NCBI RefSeq assembly: GCF_016808335.1 | Contig: NC_053139.1 | Coordinates: 37,878,464 to 37,942,463 of the forward strand | DNA length: 64,000 bases | Direction of reading: 5' to 3' | Origin: Panicum virgatum | Lineage: Eukaryota; Streptophyta; Magnoliopsida; Poales; Poaceae | In this document: positions 43,864-54,672 of the stretch, one piece after another | How positions within the stretch are numbered: position 1 is the stretch's first letter | How the letters are laid out: each line of letters starts with the position of its first letter | Made by a program: the position numbers and the translations under genes | Notes under the pieces: generated by a model | The model's database searches: none | The model's input: the letters and a program-made list of their open reading frames with translations, nothing else | What the model was told of the DNA's origin: nothing

Positions 43864-43991
43864 GTGTTGTGGAAGTTATATCAAATTTCACTTGACAGAT
43901 GCTTAAAGCAGGATTACTTGTATTCAGATTTTTATTGCATGCATCGACTTGTTGAAATGAACTTGAATAGGAAGCGTCTAATCGTTTTGAC

Positions 43992-44492
43992 CAATGTTTT
44001 CCTAAACATTAAACGGTAAACAGTCGGTCACCATTCGTTTAGTGTTTAGACCGTTTAAACGGTGTTTAAACGGCCTAAACGGTTTGGCGTATTAACGTTA
44101 AAATATACATATTTATGTACGTAAATGTCAAATATACTAGAAAATCTACATATTTGCACATGTAAAAAGTAACTATTCTGCTAAATATTTTTTTTGGAAA
44201 AAATCTAAATCCCACAACATTTCATATACTTACTGTGATACTTGGTTCGGTATTGATTGTGGTAGTTGTAATCCTCCTATTGACTAAATTACGAATTAAA
44301 TGAACATTTAGCTCATTTAATCATAATTAACTCAACTCTGTTTAGACGATTTAGACGGATTTTAATGGTTTAAATGGGTTTAAACGGTACAACAGTTTAA
44401 TTCACCATTTAGGGTCTAAACGACACGGGTGACCTCTGTTTACCGTTTAAACACTGTTTAAACGGACTAAACGGCCGTTTAGGCGAACAGAG
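43992..44492. mobile_element. Non-autonomous hAT-like element, 501 bp
   Basis: Flanked by the perfect 8-bp duplication gttttgac (43984-43991 and 44493-44500), the hAT target-site size. The ends CAATGTTTTCCTAAAC and (reverse) CTCTGTTCGCCTAAAC are similar inverted repeats. Both arms are packed with gtttaaacgg-type motifs and pair over about 100 bp. No transposase. Confidence 0.75.
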
Positions 44493-44500
44493 GTTTTGAC

Positions 44501-45491
44501 TCGCTGTGTGGTAGTGTCAAAATTCAACAGCTAGCTAGGACCACCAGGCAGTGGTACTAAACCCTCCTTGTAGGGTCATTACTTGATCATACACTTGCAG
44601 TCATACTTTCCAATGCTGTGCAATGGGTGGTTGGCTGGTCTGCAGCTAGTTGCTTGCAGAAATGCTGTGTCAGATCTGACACCTCATTTTTAATGGAAGT
44701 ATCGCTGCGGATAAATCTAATCATCTAGATACTATACACATCGAGAGCCACACAGGGCATTCTGACCCAACTGAGCTGGTCCATTTTTATGCTATGTCTG
44801 CTTCCTTTTCCAAACATTGGTAAGGCTTGTATTCAAGACTCCAAGTATTTGCTAAGAAAATAGTCTGACCTCTAAGATTACTGTTTACTTCAATGGTTTG
44901 TTTGGTCACCTTTTACAAACTAAGAGTGTACGGTTTTCTTAAGCATGTTAGGTCTAATTTCATCATTTATTAAGGAGGCAATGTCATTAATCCATTTATT
45001 GGCCTGTACATCTACTATCATTTCAGAGTTTTTAGGTAGATCTGGCAGGTGATGATAGTGGCAACAATATCGCAGAGTAACTGATTTTGTATGCTTTACA
45101 ATTACAATCTAATTAAGATGACATCGTCCATGATGTGAACAGGATTGAAGCAAAGCAGAGTTAGTGTCGAGGGACCAGTACAGCTATCCTACTAGACATA
45201 TTCAATGCATGCTTTTGCAACATGGGAGGTCCTTAACCAGCTACCTTGGCACCACAAGGTGGCAAGGCAAAAACTGGTGCGACTTTTCCAGAAATTTAAG
45301 AGCACTAGTCTCCATCCTTCCCTGAATTTTATAAGGCGAACCTTATATGTCTATTTTGTTCTGTAGGTAATATTGTCTTTCTTTCCATACCCTTAGTTTC
45401 TCTCAACTGTGTGGACTTTTTGTAACCTACTATGTGATAGGTTGATAGATTGTGACACAAACTAATATAATGAGCTAACAAACATGCTAGT
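44501..45491. other. Intergenic, nothing recognised
   Basis: AT-rich sequence with no conserved open frame or clear repeat. Confidence 0.35.
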
Positions 45492-47419
45492 TGTCGGGTA
45501 CCACGATTAGGGACACCCTAATCGGGGTACTAAGATCGTCTTAAAACGCAAACACATGTTAAAGCAACTGGGCCCACGAAGACCCACGGCCTCCTTCCAA
45601 TCTGAAAGAAAGGAAAGGACTCAAAGAAGCCCAGCGTGCGGCCCATTCGCATCCCTCTCGAACACGCGGGACGATCTCCGCCTCGCTCGAGGGTCCCCAT
45701 CGAGACCCCTCGACTGCGCCCCGCATCTCCGATTCGCTCGAGGGTAGGACACCTACCCTCGAGCGGGCAAAACATCACCGCCTCGCTTGAGGGTGGCAAA
45801 CCTACCCTCGAGGGAGTAACTCATCTCCGCCTCGCTCGAGGCCACCTCTCGGCATAAGGGACAAACGGCCCTGCCGCTCACTGGCCCGTCGTACGAAGGC
45901 ATTAAAGGCCAGCCACTCCACCACGGCACCCAGGACAGGCGGCGTCGGGCCGCCATTCCCACAGTGGATGTGACCGGGGTCCCATCCGCTGACTCCGGTC
46001 ACCGCTCCGCCATCCCGGATGCTGTAGCAGCACTGTTGGACCTGCGACGCGAGACAAGACAGGCTCTGCACTGCTCCCGTTACTATTCTGCCTACACCGA
46101 CCAACCGAACCCGCCTCCCGCTGGGGAAGGGGTCCGGCGACGTCACGTGTCCTTCAGGGAGGGGCGCTCAGCACACACGGACGGGGTCCCAGACCTCCCC
46201 CCTCGAGGAGTCCGGGACCTCCACGTGTCCCCCGGACCTCCTAGTGTGCACGCCCGCACTTCGACCAGGGGGGCCGGGGCCGTCGCGCGCCCCGCTACCT
46301 CTGGTGCATGCAGGACCCTAGTCCGCAGGACCCACCGAACGCCACCGCGCCGTATATAGAAGACCATACACCAGCGACGACCACGCCGCCTGCGGGGGCT
46401 GGCAGGACCATAGTCACAAAGTTCCTGGGTCGACCGGGTCGAGGAACGGGGTCGAGGGTCGTCACTTTATAAAATTATGGTACGAAGGGGGTATACATCT
46501 ATGGAACGATAAATTATTATGTGGGACGCGACCCTGATTCATCGGGGTCGATACTTCGGGTCGATAAAGACAAAAACTATATATATGCTACTAATGAAGA
46601 AACTAATCTGCACAAGCATATAAGAAATATATAAAAAAGTACATTTAGATCATGCAATACGTACTCAGCTCATTGTCTAATAAAAACCACATCAATCCAC
46701 TATCCTTAACCTCCTTATCCCAATTAAATCTGCTAGCAATGGGGCTGCGACCCCTTTCAAACTGGGACACGATCCAACCTTGAATGGGACACTGACCCTC
46801 TTCGACCCCGACCCTCGAATCGGAACGACGTTCCCGGGTCGAGAGACGAGGCATCGACCCCGAATCCTGTGACTATGGGCAGGACGACCGGCGCAATCTT
46901 CGCAGGACCAAGGACGATATCCAGGACGCCTGCCACGCCTGACGCCGTGTCCTGCAGTGTACTTTCTACAGTATCCGACCACTGTACCCCGCGATTCGGG
47001 GGAATACGACGACTTCCACGCCCCCACTCATGTGCGCCGCCCCTCCTTGTGACTATAAAAGGAGGAGGCGGGCATTCTCTGTCAAAAACGCTCTCTCTCG
47101 GAGGACGCTCAGACGCTGCTAGACGAGATCCATCATCACCCACGCTCCGGCACCCCTATTCGCCATGTTCAACCCCTCTTCTAGCAGAGACTTGGGAGCC
47201 TTCCTTCCTCTCTCGCCTTGCTTGTACCCCCAACTACAAGCACTCCGGGTGCAAGATAATACAGTGCCCTCGCACACCCCCTTTGCTGGACGTACGGCCC
47301 CACGGCCGGAACCAGGATAAACCGTGCATTACTGTGTTGCCTCTTGCATTATCATCTGGGACGAGGAAACACGCAGCATTTACTAGTTGGGATCCAGGCC
47401 CCGGGTCGGGACACCGACA
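45492..47419 (+). mobile_element. Solo LTR, 1928 bp, gypsy-type
   Basis: Starts TGTCGGGTACCACGATTAGG, ends GGGACACCGACA, with the perfect target duplication ctagt (45487-45491 and 47420-47424). It contains ctcgctcgagggt repeats (45680-45840) and a TATA box. No internal domain remains. Start and end motifs resemble those of the solo LTR at 26935, suggesting related families. Confidence 0.88.
47054..47060 (+). promoter_or_regulatory. TATA box of the 1.9-kb solo LTR
   Basis: TATAAAA in ttgtgactataaaaggagg, about 360 bp before the LTR end. Confidence 0.6.
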
Positions 47420-47424
47420 CTAGT

Positions 47425-49274
47425 GCTATTAATAAACGAGGAAAAGGCTAAGTGGAGTGTGTTTATTTTGAGCATCCAAACTTAATAGCAAGTTCACTAC
47501 ATAGCCATCGCTTTTGGTAGTAGCCATCGCTGGAGTTCACTAAGGTCTTAATCAGATGCTAATACTATCTTGTTGTGTACTATAAATAGTGATCCATTGT
47601 TGTTTTCATCAACATCCTAGTGTATGTGTCAATGGCAGCTAATATCCTCCTGTTGTTGTCCCGTTTATTTTTTTGGCTGGCAAGATCGTCCTTTATGACT
47701 GACCAACTAACTAAATTGGCCCACCTGCATTGACTGCATGCTTTACCAACCTATAGAACCAACTGTGGAAATGATTCGCGCTTCATTACTCCTATTTGTG
47801 TGTTGTGAAATTATAGGAAAGAGAGAATATGGGGACCATGTTATTTGTCATCTGCTTCAGTCCTATTGCTTTCTAGCTACCATTTGATATTTAGATATGA
47901 TGTGCTAGCGCTCAATTTTGTTTCCAAATTAAAAGGGAAGCAGTTAAGTTTTCTTTTGTGCTAATAATTCTGGATTAACGTCACAATTCAAAGACATGGC
48001 AGCTGAAGCTGACATGAACTGATATCTGCTTTTACTGTGTACTCCCTGCAGCCTGCTGTCTACTTTGTGGATGAACAATTGAAACAATCGTATGAGATTT
48101 TGGTGCGCTGTCACAATTGAGTTGATGGCTTCCTGTTAATTGCGTAGACATTGCATTTAATCATCAATTGATCTACCAAACCTGCAATCAGTGATTTTTT
48201 TGCCCGCAGACAATGGTTCCGCTGGTCATTATGACTTGAGTAGTCGTATGCTAACTTGGCAGCTTATTATTAATCATCTTTGTATTAGGATGCTTATTGA
48301 TGGTGAGGAATAATGCCAGCAGACAATGGTTCACTGATTACGCTCACATACTCTCAATTATTATATTTACTTGAAACTGAAATTCACGCTAGATGTATCA
48401 TCTAAGAGTACAACATTTCTTTGTTCACTACTGATGCAGTAGAATTATTGCCAAATTTCTCATTGACGCATGCACTCAGTAAACAGTTTGCTTTCAACAG
48501 ATTAATGTAGTTGTGTGATGATACACGGAACGTCTGTGCCATTTGCTTGTAATTCATTCCCTTGCAGTATGTCTGCCTTGCCGAAAAGGTACGTGGCATA
48601 AATGCTCAATGCCATTTTCTTTATTCTTGAGGAACTGCTAGCTAGACTAATGCTTTATGATTTGAAAGGATTGTGCTGTTACCCAATAAAACACATCTCA
48701 TTTTCCACAAATATCAACTTCATCGTATCTAATTGCAGATGTTCCTTTGATGACAACCCTCGGCAGTACAAATATCAACTTCATCAGATTCCTGATGTTC
48801 CTTTGATGAAAACCCTCAGCAAATCATCAGTATGAAAGCGGAAGAATGAAAGACCAGAATTACAAGGTACTTACTATTATTTCCTTTCATATTGAAGGCG
48901 ACACCACTGATATTGATATATAGCCTGACACCACTGATATTGATATATATTTATATAGCCTGATATTATTGATACATAGCAAAGGGGTTTCACCAGTGAC
49001 TGACTATCATGCCGGGGACTGCATGCATGCTTGTACATACAAGTAAGAGTAAGCCTTTAATAAATACACAGAGCTTCACACGGTTGTGACTAATCTTATC
49101 TTACTATATTTATATATTTTGGTTTCCTAATTAAGCTGGATCGATGTAGTAACAGAGATACCTATGATATGATGCAATCTTAACTGCTTGTTGTGCAACA
49201 ACCACGCTCTACCAAAGACTTGTTCTGATCTGGGACAGTGACCTGATCATGTTGCTCGTTGAGCCATGCAATTT
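47425..49274. other. 3' flank of the SHINE-like gene, no other gene seen
   Basis: AT-rich. Two near copies of cctgacaccactgatattga lie at 48900-48960. The 3' UTR of the minus-strand ERF gene probably occupies the right end (below 49275), with no clear polyadenylation signal chosen. Confidence 0.4.
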
Positions 49275-50142
49275 TCAGATGACGAGGCTGCCTTCCAGCA
49301 TCCCATGTGAGTGCGAGACGGGGCTGCTCCTGCCCAGCAGCTCCTCGATCATCTGCAGCGCGATCCTCTCCTCCTCGTCGTCCATCATCGGCGACGCCGA
49401 CGGCGAGCCGGCCGTGGTCACCGTGGACGTGGAGGTCGGCGTGGTCGCCGCGCCGCTGTCGCTTGGCGCCGGCTCCTCGCCGGACGACGACGCGGCCGCC
49501 GCGGAGTCCTTGTTGAGCTGGACGGTCATGACCCAGCTGGAGTCGGCGCGGGCGCCGGCGCGCTTCTGCCACACGCCAATGTGGGACTTCTCCGGGTCGA
49601 GGCGGAGGCAGGTGAGCGACGGGGACGGCGTCTTGCAGCACTTGCGGAGCTTGGCGCTCAGGATCTGCGACAGGCTGCTGTTACCGCCGCCGGAGGCAGC
49701 GGCCGAAGACGAGCCGCCGCGGGCGTCCCGCGCCGGCGGCACGGGCGCGAGCTCCCCGGTGGCGGTCCTCGGCACGGGGAAGTTGGTCTTGGCGTTGCGG
49801 CCGCTCATGAGGACGGCGGCCTCGTCGTACGCCCGCGCCGCCTCCTCCGCCGTCTCGAAGGTGCCCAGCCACACCCTCCTCTTCCTGCCCATCGCATTAT
49901 TCCAAGTTTCCAACTCAACACATGCATGCATGGCGAAAGAGAGAAGGAAAGCAACAAGCTGCTAGCTAGGAAAGTAATAGGAATTAAAACCAGCGACCTA
50001 GCTAGCAAATTAAAATGTACTATCTTTCAAGCCAGACAGCGAGAGCGAGTTGCTCTTACAACAGCGGGTGCCTGATCTCGGAGACCCAGGAGCCCCAGTG
50101 GCGCTGCCTGACGCCGCGGAACTTCTTCTTCGACGGCACCAT
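49275..50142 (-). CDS. SHINE/WIN1-clade AP2/ERF transcription factor, two exons
   Basis: Exon 1 is 50142-50060 ([20 protein letters not shown]…IRHPLL) and exon 2 is 49884-49275, giving 693 nt and 230 aa. The GT-AG intron (50059-49885, 175 bp) lies within the AP2 domain between HPL and [10 protein letters not shown], in phase 2, the position typical of the SHN clade. The AP2 domain spans residues 7-64 and ends GRNAKTNFP. The clade motifs follow: [20 protein letters not shown], then IGVWQKRAG and WVMTVQL. The C-terminus has [17 protein letters not shown] factors act in the nucleus and activate cuticular wax and cutin genes, with effects on cell walls. Arabidopsis SHN1 has about 199 aa; this one is longer through an A/S/T-rich stretch. 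The frame is intact, so it looks functional. Which of the grass paralogues it is cannot be told. Confidence 0.95.
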
Positions 50143-50535
50143 GCTAGCGCTGCTGCCTCCTCCCTGCAGGCCCGGCCGGCCGGCCGGCAAGCCCTGCAGA
50201 TTCTCTGCCAGGGGAGGGAAGGACAGAGCAGGCAGGCAGGGCACAGCACGCGGCAGAGCGATGGGAACCGGGCGAGCACTGGGCACTGAGCAGCAGTCAG
50301 TCAGTGTGCGAGTATAAAGTGCGTGAGGTTCCCGCGTATAAAGTGAGTGCCTCCGGATCAGGAGTGTGGGGAGGGGAGTAATGCTGGTGCTGTGCCCCCG
50401 GCCGGGCTCCCTGCCGGTGAATATAAGCTACCCTTTCCCGCTGTACTTGGGCAGCGTTCAATGTGGTTAGATAGAGCGATGAGCCGGTGACGACGACGCG
50501 TGCGTGCGAGAGAAACAAGAGTAGATTTTGGCCTT
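50143..50535 (-). promoter_or_regulatory. Proximal upstream region of the SHINE-like gene
   Basis: Two copies of cactttata lie near 50325 and 50345 (minus strand), possible weak TATA-like boxes about 180-200 bp before the ATG. A CT/GC-rich leader with ggccggccggccgg near 50172 follows. Assignment of a transcription start is not possible from sequence alone. Confidence 0.3.
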
Positions 50536-50560
50536 GGGGGGGGGGGGGGGGGGGGGGGGG
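50536..50560 (+). repeat. Poly-G tract, 25 bases
   Basis: Uninterrupted run of G on the plus strand (C on the gene's coding strand), about 395 bp upstream of the SHINE-like ATG. It could form G-quadruplex structure. Length is likely unstable and may be affected by sequencing error. Confidence 0.9.
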
Positions 50561-52690
50561 AGGGCAAGTAACTCCGGATCGCGTTCCACGGATCTGCCGG
50601 TGGCCTGGCCTTGGCTTTTACTTGCCACGCACATTGCCACACAGTGTGCTGGTTGTACTCTGCCAGGACTTTCAGAGTACATTGCAGTGGGGTTTGTGGG
50701 GTTCCTGTCAGTGTTGCAAGTATATGACCACCCCCAGGAGGCGCTGGGTTACTGCAATAGTAGCTTAGAGCCATGGAGTGTAATCCTAATCCATGGCGGC
50801 GGCTGGGGCATAGCAGCAGATAGCAGCCGTGGGGCCGGCCGGCCGGCGGCAGTAACATATGGGAGAAGAGAAGGTCAGCAGTAGAATAGAACACTGAACT
50901 GCAGCGCAGAGAAGGAAAATGGAGAGGAGAAGAGTCGTGGGAGAGCCTTGTGGGGTTGGGGGTGCTGTCGGTGAGGTGGTGTGCGTGGCGGGTGGGCATC
51001 GGCATAACCACCCTCGCAGCTGCCAGTACGCCGGTAATAAACTCCCCCACCTACGCCCCTGGCGACCTCATTTATGGCGGTGCTAGCTGCCCTCCGGCGA
51101 GCTGAGCTCATCAGCCGAGCTGGTGCTGGTCTACATGCTGCCCGTCTGCTGCCCTGGCAAATGCTGAAGTGACCGAACCCATTCATCTCCTTGCGTTGTT
51201 TAATTTCTGGCTGCAGACGATCGATGTGAATGAACACTACGACCATAGCCTGAAAATCAAATGCGGAACGACGAACGAAGAAGACATGGTACCATGCGCT
51301 GCCGGAGAAGAACTGGAGATGGGTGTGGTCGTTCGTTCGTATAAAGGGTGCAGTTGGGGGCACAGGACCATGCATGATGCACCGGTTGAAGGAGGCGGTT
51401 AAGCCCGGAGACTCCTGATCCACAACTCCCGTCAGTACACGGAGACTACGCACGCGGGCTTCGTTCACCTTCACCCATGTCACTGGCGCAGCACCAGCAG
51501 CCGAGCAGTTGGCCCGGCCGGGCAATAACTGCGGCGTCCATTGCATCCGCTGCCCGCGAGGGCACCCGACCCACCAATCAATCCGCCAATCATCTATCCC
51601 CCCCATCCATGGCAACACAAGCTCCGTAAAAAAGGCGGGGGCAGGATCAATGGCGGGGCTCGCTCTCGCAGCTCGCCCCATTCAGTGGGCGCCGGGTACG
51701 GGCGGGCGCTTTTACGGTTGGGCTCCACGCAGATACGTGTGTCAGTGAGTTCCTTGCTCGAGTTGCTGCCAGGATGGAACCTTCTGATCCTGCTGGCTGC
51801 TGGCAGCTGCTCACTACTCCATGGGCAGGTCAGGGTGGTGGTTGGCTGTCCCGGACTGTCAGGACCTGAATGGACATGGTTAAAAGTTGAGCAGTAATTG
51901 CCACTCTCTCTCTCTCTCTCGACCATCATCAGCCACAGTACCGAGCTGGTGCCGGCCTCTCTTCCTTGTCAATCTGGCTAGCGTTGTATGCTACTATACC
52001 ATAGTAGCAAGCACCAAACAGCATTCGGGAAAAGTCCTCTGCTTATACAGTAATGGCATGGTTTCTTGTCTGCATGAGAATGGCACCGTCGGCTCATGCA
52101 TCCTGTTTATTTATTATTTAACTCCCCCCGTGTGCATGTTGTGCGTAGGCGGTGGGGGCCGCGGCGGAGCTGGCCACGGCCGGCGTCGTGGTCGTGGTCG
52201 TCCATTGCAGGGAACCCGAGAGCGACCGAGAGGTCCATCCGAGTCAAGGAAAGCGAAGTCCCCGGAACCACCGGAAGGCACGGTGCGCGTCGCCGTTGCG
52301 ACTTGGAAGAAGAAATTGAACCTCACCGAGTGGTGGTGGTTGTTGGCAACTTGCCAAAACTTGTTCCCCCTCGGCGATTACGATCGAGTTAACTGATCCC
52401 CCGGCTTATCCTTGCCCTGCTCCGCCGCGATTGGAAGGCGGCCGGGCGTCCCGTGCGGAGCACTCGATCTCGCCGAGAAGCAAGCAAGCGAGGTTCGGGG
52501 TGGACGGGTACGAATGCTGAGCACTGAGCTCGATTGATAGATAGGTTTCCACTGCACGTCACTCTTTAGACCATGGGCCCTGCCGATCTGTCTGTCTAAA
52601 AGCGTAGTAGGGTACACAGTGTCCTAGAGCGAGGGGCAGGTTCAAGGACAGTGGTAGGGCAACGAAGCTAGCGAGCTAGTGGTTTCACTG
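50561..52690. other. Distal upstream region of the SHINE-like gene, no gene
   Basis: Mixed GC-rich stretches with overlapping frames on both strands but no conserved protein motif. A TC repeat (ctctctctctctctctc) sits at 51904-51920. Low-complexity frames around 51000-52400 were not accepted as genes. Confidence 0.4.
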
Positions 52691-52993
52691 AGGTATTGTT
52701 TAGATGAAACGTAAAAAAAAATTCGATGGAATCTTTCTAATTTGAAGTACTAAATGAAGTCTATTTACAAAACTTTTTGTACAGATGGGTTGTAAATTGC
52801 GAAACAAATCTAATGATGCTAATTAATCCATGATTAATTAGCAATTAGCTGATGATTACTGTATCATCACTGTTGCAAATCATGAATTAAGTAGGTTCAT
52901 TAGATTCGTCTCGCAATTTACAGCCCATTCATACAAAAAGTTTTATAAATATGTCCAAATATATGATGTGACGATTCTGACCTAAACAGACCT
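52691..52993. mobile_element. MITE 3 (same family)
   Basis: Ends aggtattgtttag and ctaaacagacct are inverted. Interior: gcgaaacaaatctaatgatgc and, inverted, attagattcgtctcgcaattt, separated by an AT-rich palindrome (ttaattagcaattagc). Confidence 0.8.
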
Positions 52994-53387
52994 GACTTTT
53001 AAGCAGCAGCTAGCGAGCTAGTGGCCGGCCCGTATTAACTCCTGTGTGGGCTTTCTCGTGCGCGCATTGCATTGGTCTGACACCAAACACTCCCCCACTC
53101 ACTCCGGCTGTCTTTAGATTCGCGAAAAGCGGGTAAAACATTACATGCAATATTATAACATACTATATCATTTTTCGTTTGTTTACGATAAATATTGTCC
53201 TATTTAATGTTTCGATGTAATTTTAATATGATGGAAAGTTTGGAGAAATTCAAGGGAAGTGAACACAGCCTCGCTCACAGTACTGCCGCTACGTACTGTA
53301 CTGCCACCACTGCACTAGGCTCCAAACGAAAAACGAAAAGAAAAGAAAAGAAGTGTAGCCTCTCGGTGCTGATTTTCTGCCCTCCCT

Positions 53388-53660
53388 GTCACATTGAATA
53401 TTTAAACACATATATGAAGTGCTAAATAAAGTCTAATTTTAAAAAATTTTACACGGATGAGTTGTAAATCGCGAGACGAATCTAATGAGCCTACTTAATT
53501 CATGATTTTGCATCGGTGATGCTACAGTAACCATCCGCTAATTATGGATTAATTATGAATTAATTATGCTTGTTAGATTCGTCTCGTGATTTACAACTCA
53601 TTCGTGCAAAAAGTTTTGTAAATAAATTTTATTTAGTACTCCGAAATAACAAAATTCCGT
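53388..53660. mobile_element. MITE 4 (same family, ends unclear)
   Basis: The core gcgagacgaatctaatgagc at 53470 and inverted ttagattcgtctcgtgattt at 53573 flank gatgctacagtaacc. Outer ends are degraded; boundaries are approximate. Confidence 0.7.
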
Positions 53661-53885
53661 TTCAATTTTATTTAGTTGGTTCATCGCTCTGGAGCGTTGG
53701 TCGCCATTGCAAGATGCCTAGATCTCGACATTGTTTTCTGTACTGCTATTATAAACAAAATAGTTTGTGAACATTGTAGCTCGCTTGAGATCTCTATCTG
53801 GGCTGAGAATTGAAGCCTCGACCTGGCAGGGCTCCAGGCCTCCAGCGGCTGGGGCAGCAAGGTCGTCGTCGTCGTCGTAGGCTCA

Positions 53886-54242
53886 GGGTCTGTTTAGTTC
53901 ATTTTGCAAAAAAAAATTGCAAAGGAATCTTGGTCATTTGAAGTACTAAATGAAGTTTATTTGTAAAACTTTTTGCATAGATGGGTTGTAAATCGCGAGA
54001 CGAATCTAATTATGCTAATTAATCCATATTTAATTAATAATTAGCGGATGGTTACTGTAGCATCACTGTTGCAAATCATGGATTAAGTAGGCTCATTAGA
54101 TTCGTCTCGCGATTTATAACCCATCTATGCAAAAAAATTTATAAATAGACTTTATTTAGTACTTGAAATTAGTAAGATTCCGTTGCAAAATAATGTGTTT
54201 ACGGCGTTTTTGCGTTTACATTTAAAGAACTAAACAGGGCCT
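53886..54242. mobile_element. MITE 5 (same family, well preserved)
   Basis: Ends gggtctgtttagttc and gaactaaacagggcc are near-perfect inverted repeats. The interior has gcgagacgaatctaat and its inverse with atggttactgtagcatcac between. Confidence 0.85.
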
Positions 54243-54350
54243 CACTCAACCTGTCCATTAATTAAGCTAAGCTATGCTGATGTGTAGCAGTGATATAAAT
54301 ATGCCTGCAGATATAACGGAGCCGATCGCACACGGCGGCGACGTTGGCTT

Positions 54351-54672
54351 GGGTCTGTTTAGTTAGGTCTGGTTTTTAAATAGTTATCACATCAATATCA
54401 TATCAATTTGAATGTTTGATATTAACTTTATTTAAAAATAATTGCATAAGCTGCGATTAGAGTTCTTGACGAATCTTTTAAGTATAATTAATGCATGATT
54501 ACTGTAACAATTAGTGATCAAATTATGGACTAATTAGACTTAATAGATTTATCTCGTGATTAAGTTACGACTTATGAAATCAGATTTGTAATAAATTTAT
54601 ATTTAGTGCTCCTAATTACTTTCTATAAATATGTGATGTGATGAGACTTATGACTGAAACTAAAAAAACCAA
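54351..54672. mobile_element. MITE 6 (related, diverged)
   Basis: Starts gggtctgtttagtta and ends near gactgaaactaaaaaaacc. Interior has cttgacgaatcttttaagta and the inverted taatagatttatctcgtg. Diverged from MITE 5, so a sister family is possible. Confidence 0.65.

Noticed and set aside
49311..50075. Plus-strand open frame opposite the SHINE-like gene
   Set aside because: It is the complement of a clear AP2/ERF coding sequence and has no motif of its own.
50358..52400. Open frames upstream of the SHINE-like gene on both strands
   Set aside because: Low-complexity translations without conserved domains; likely chance in GC-rich DNA.
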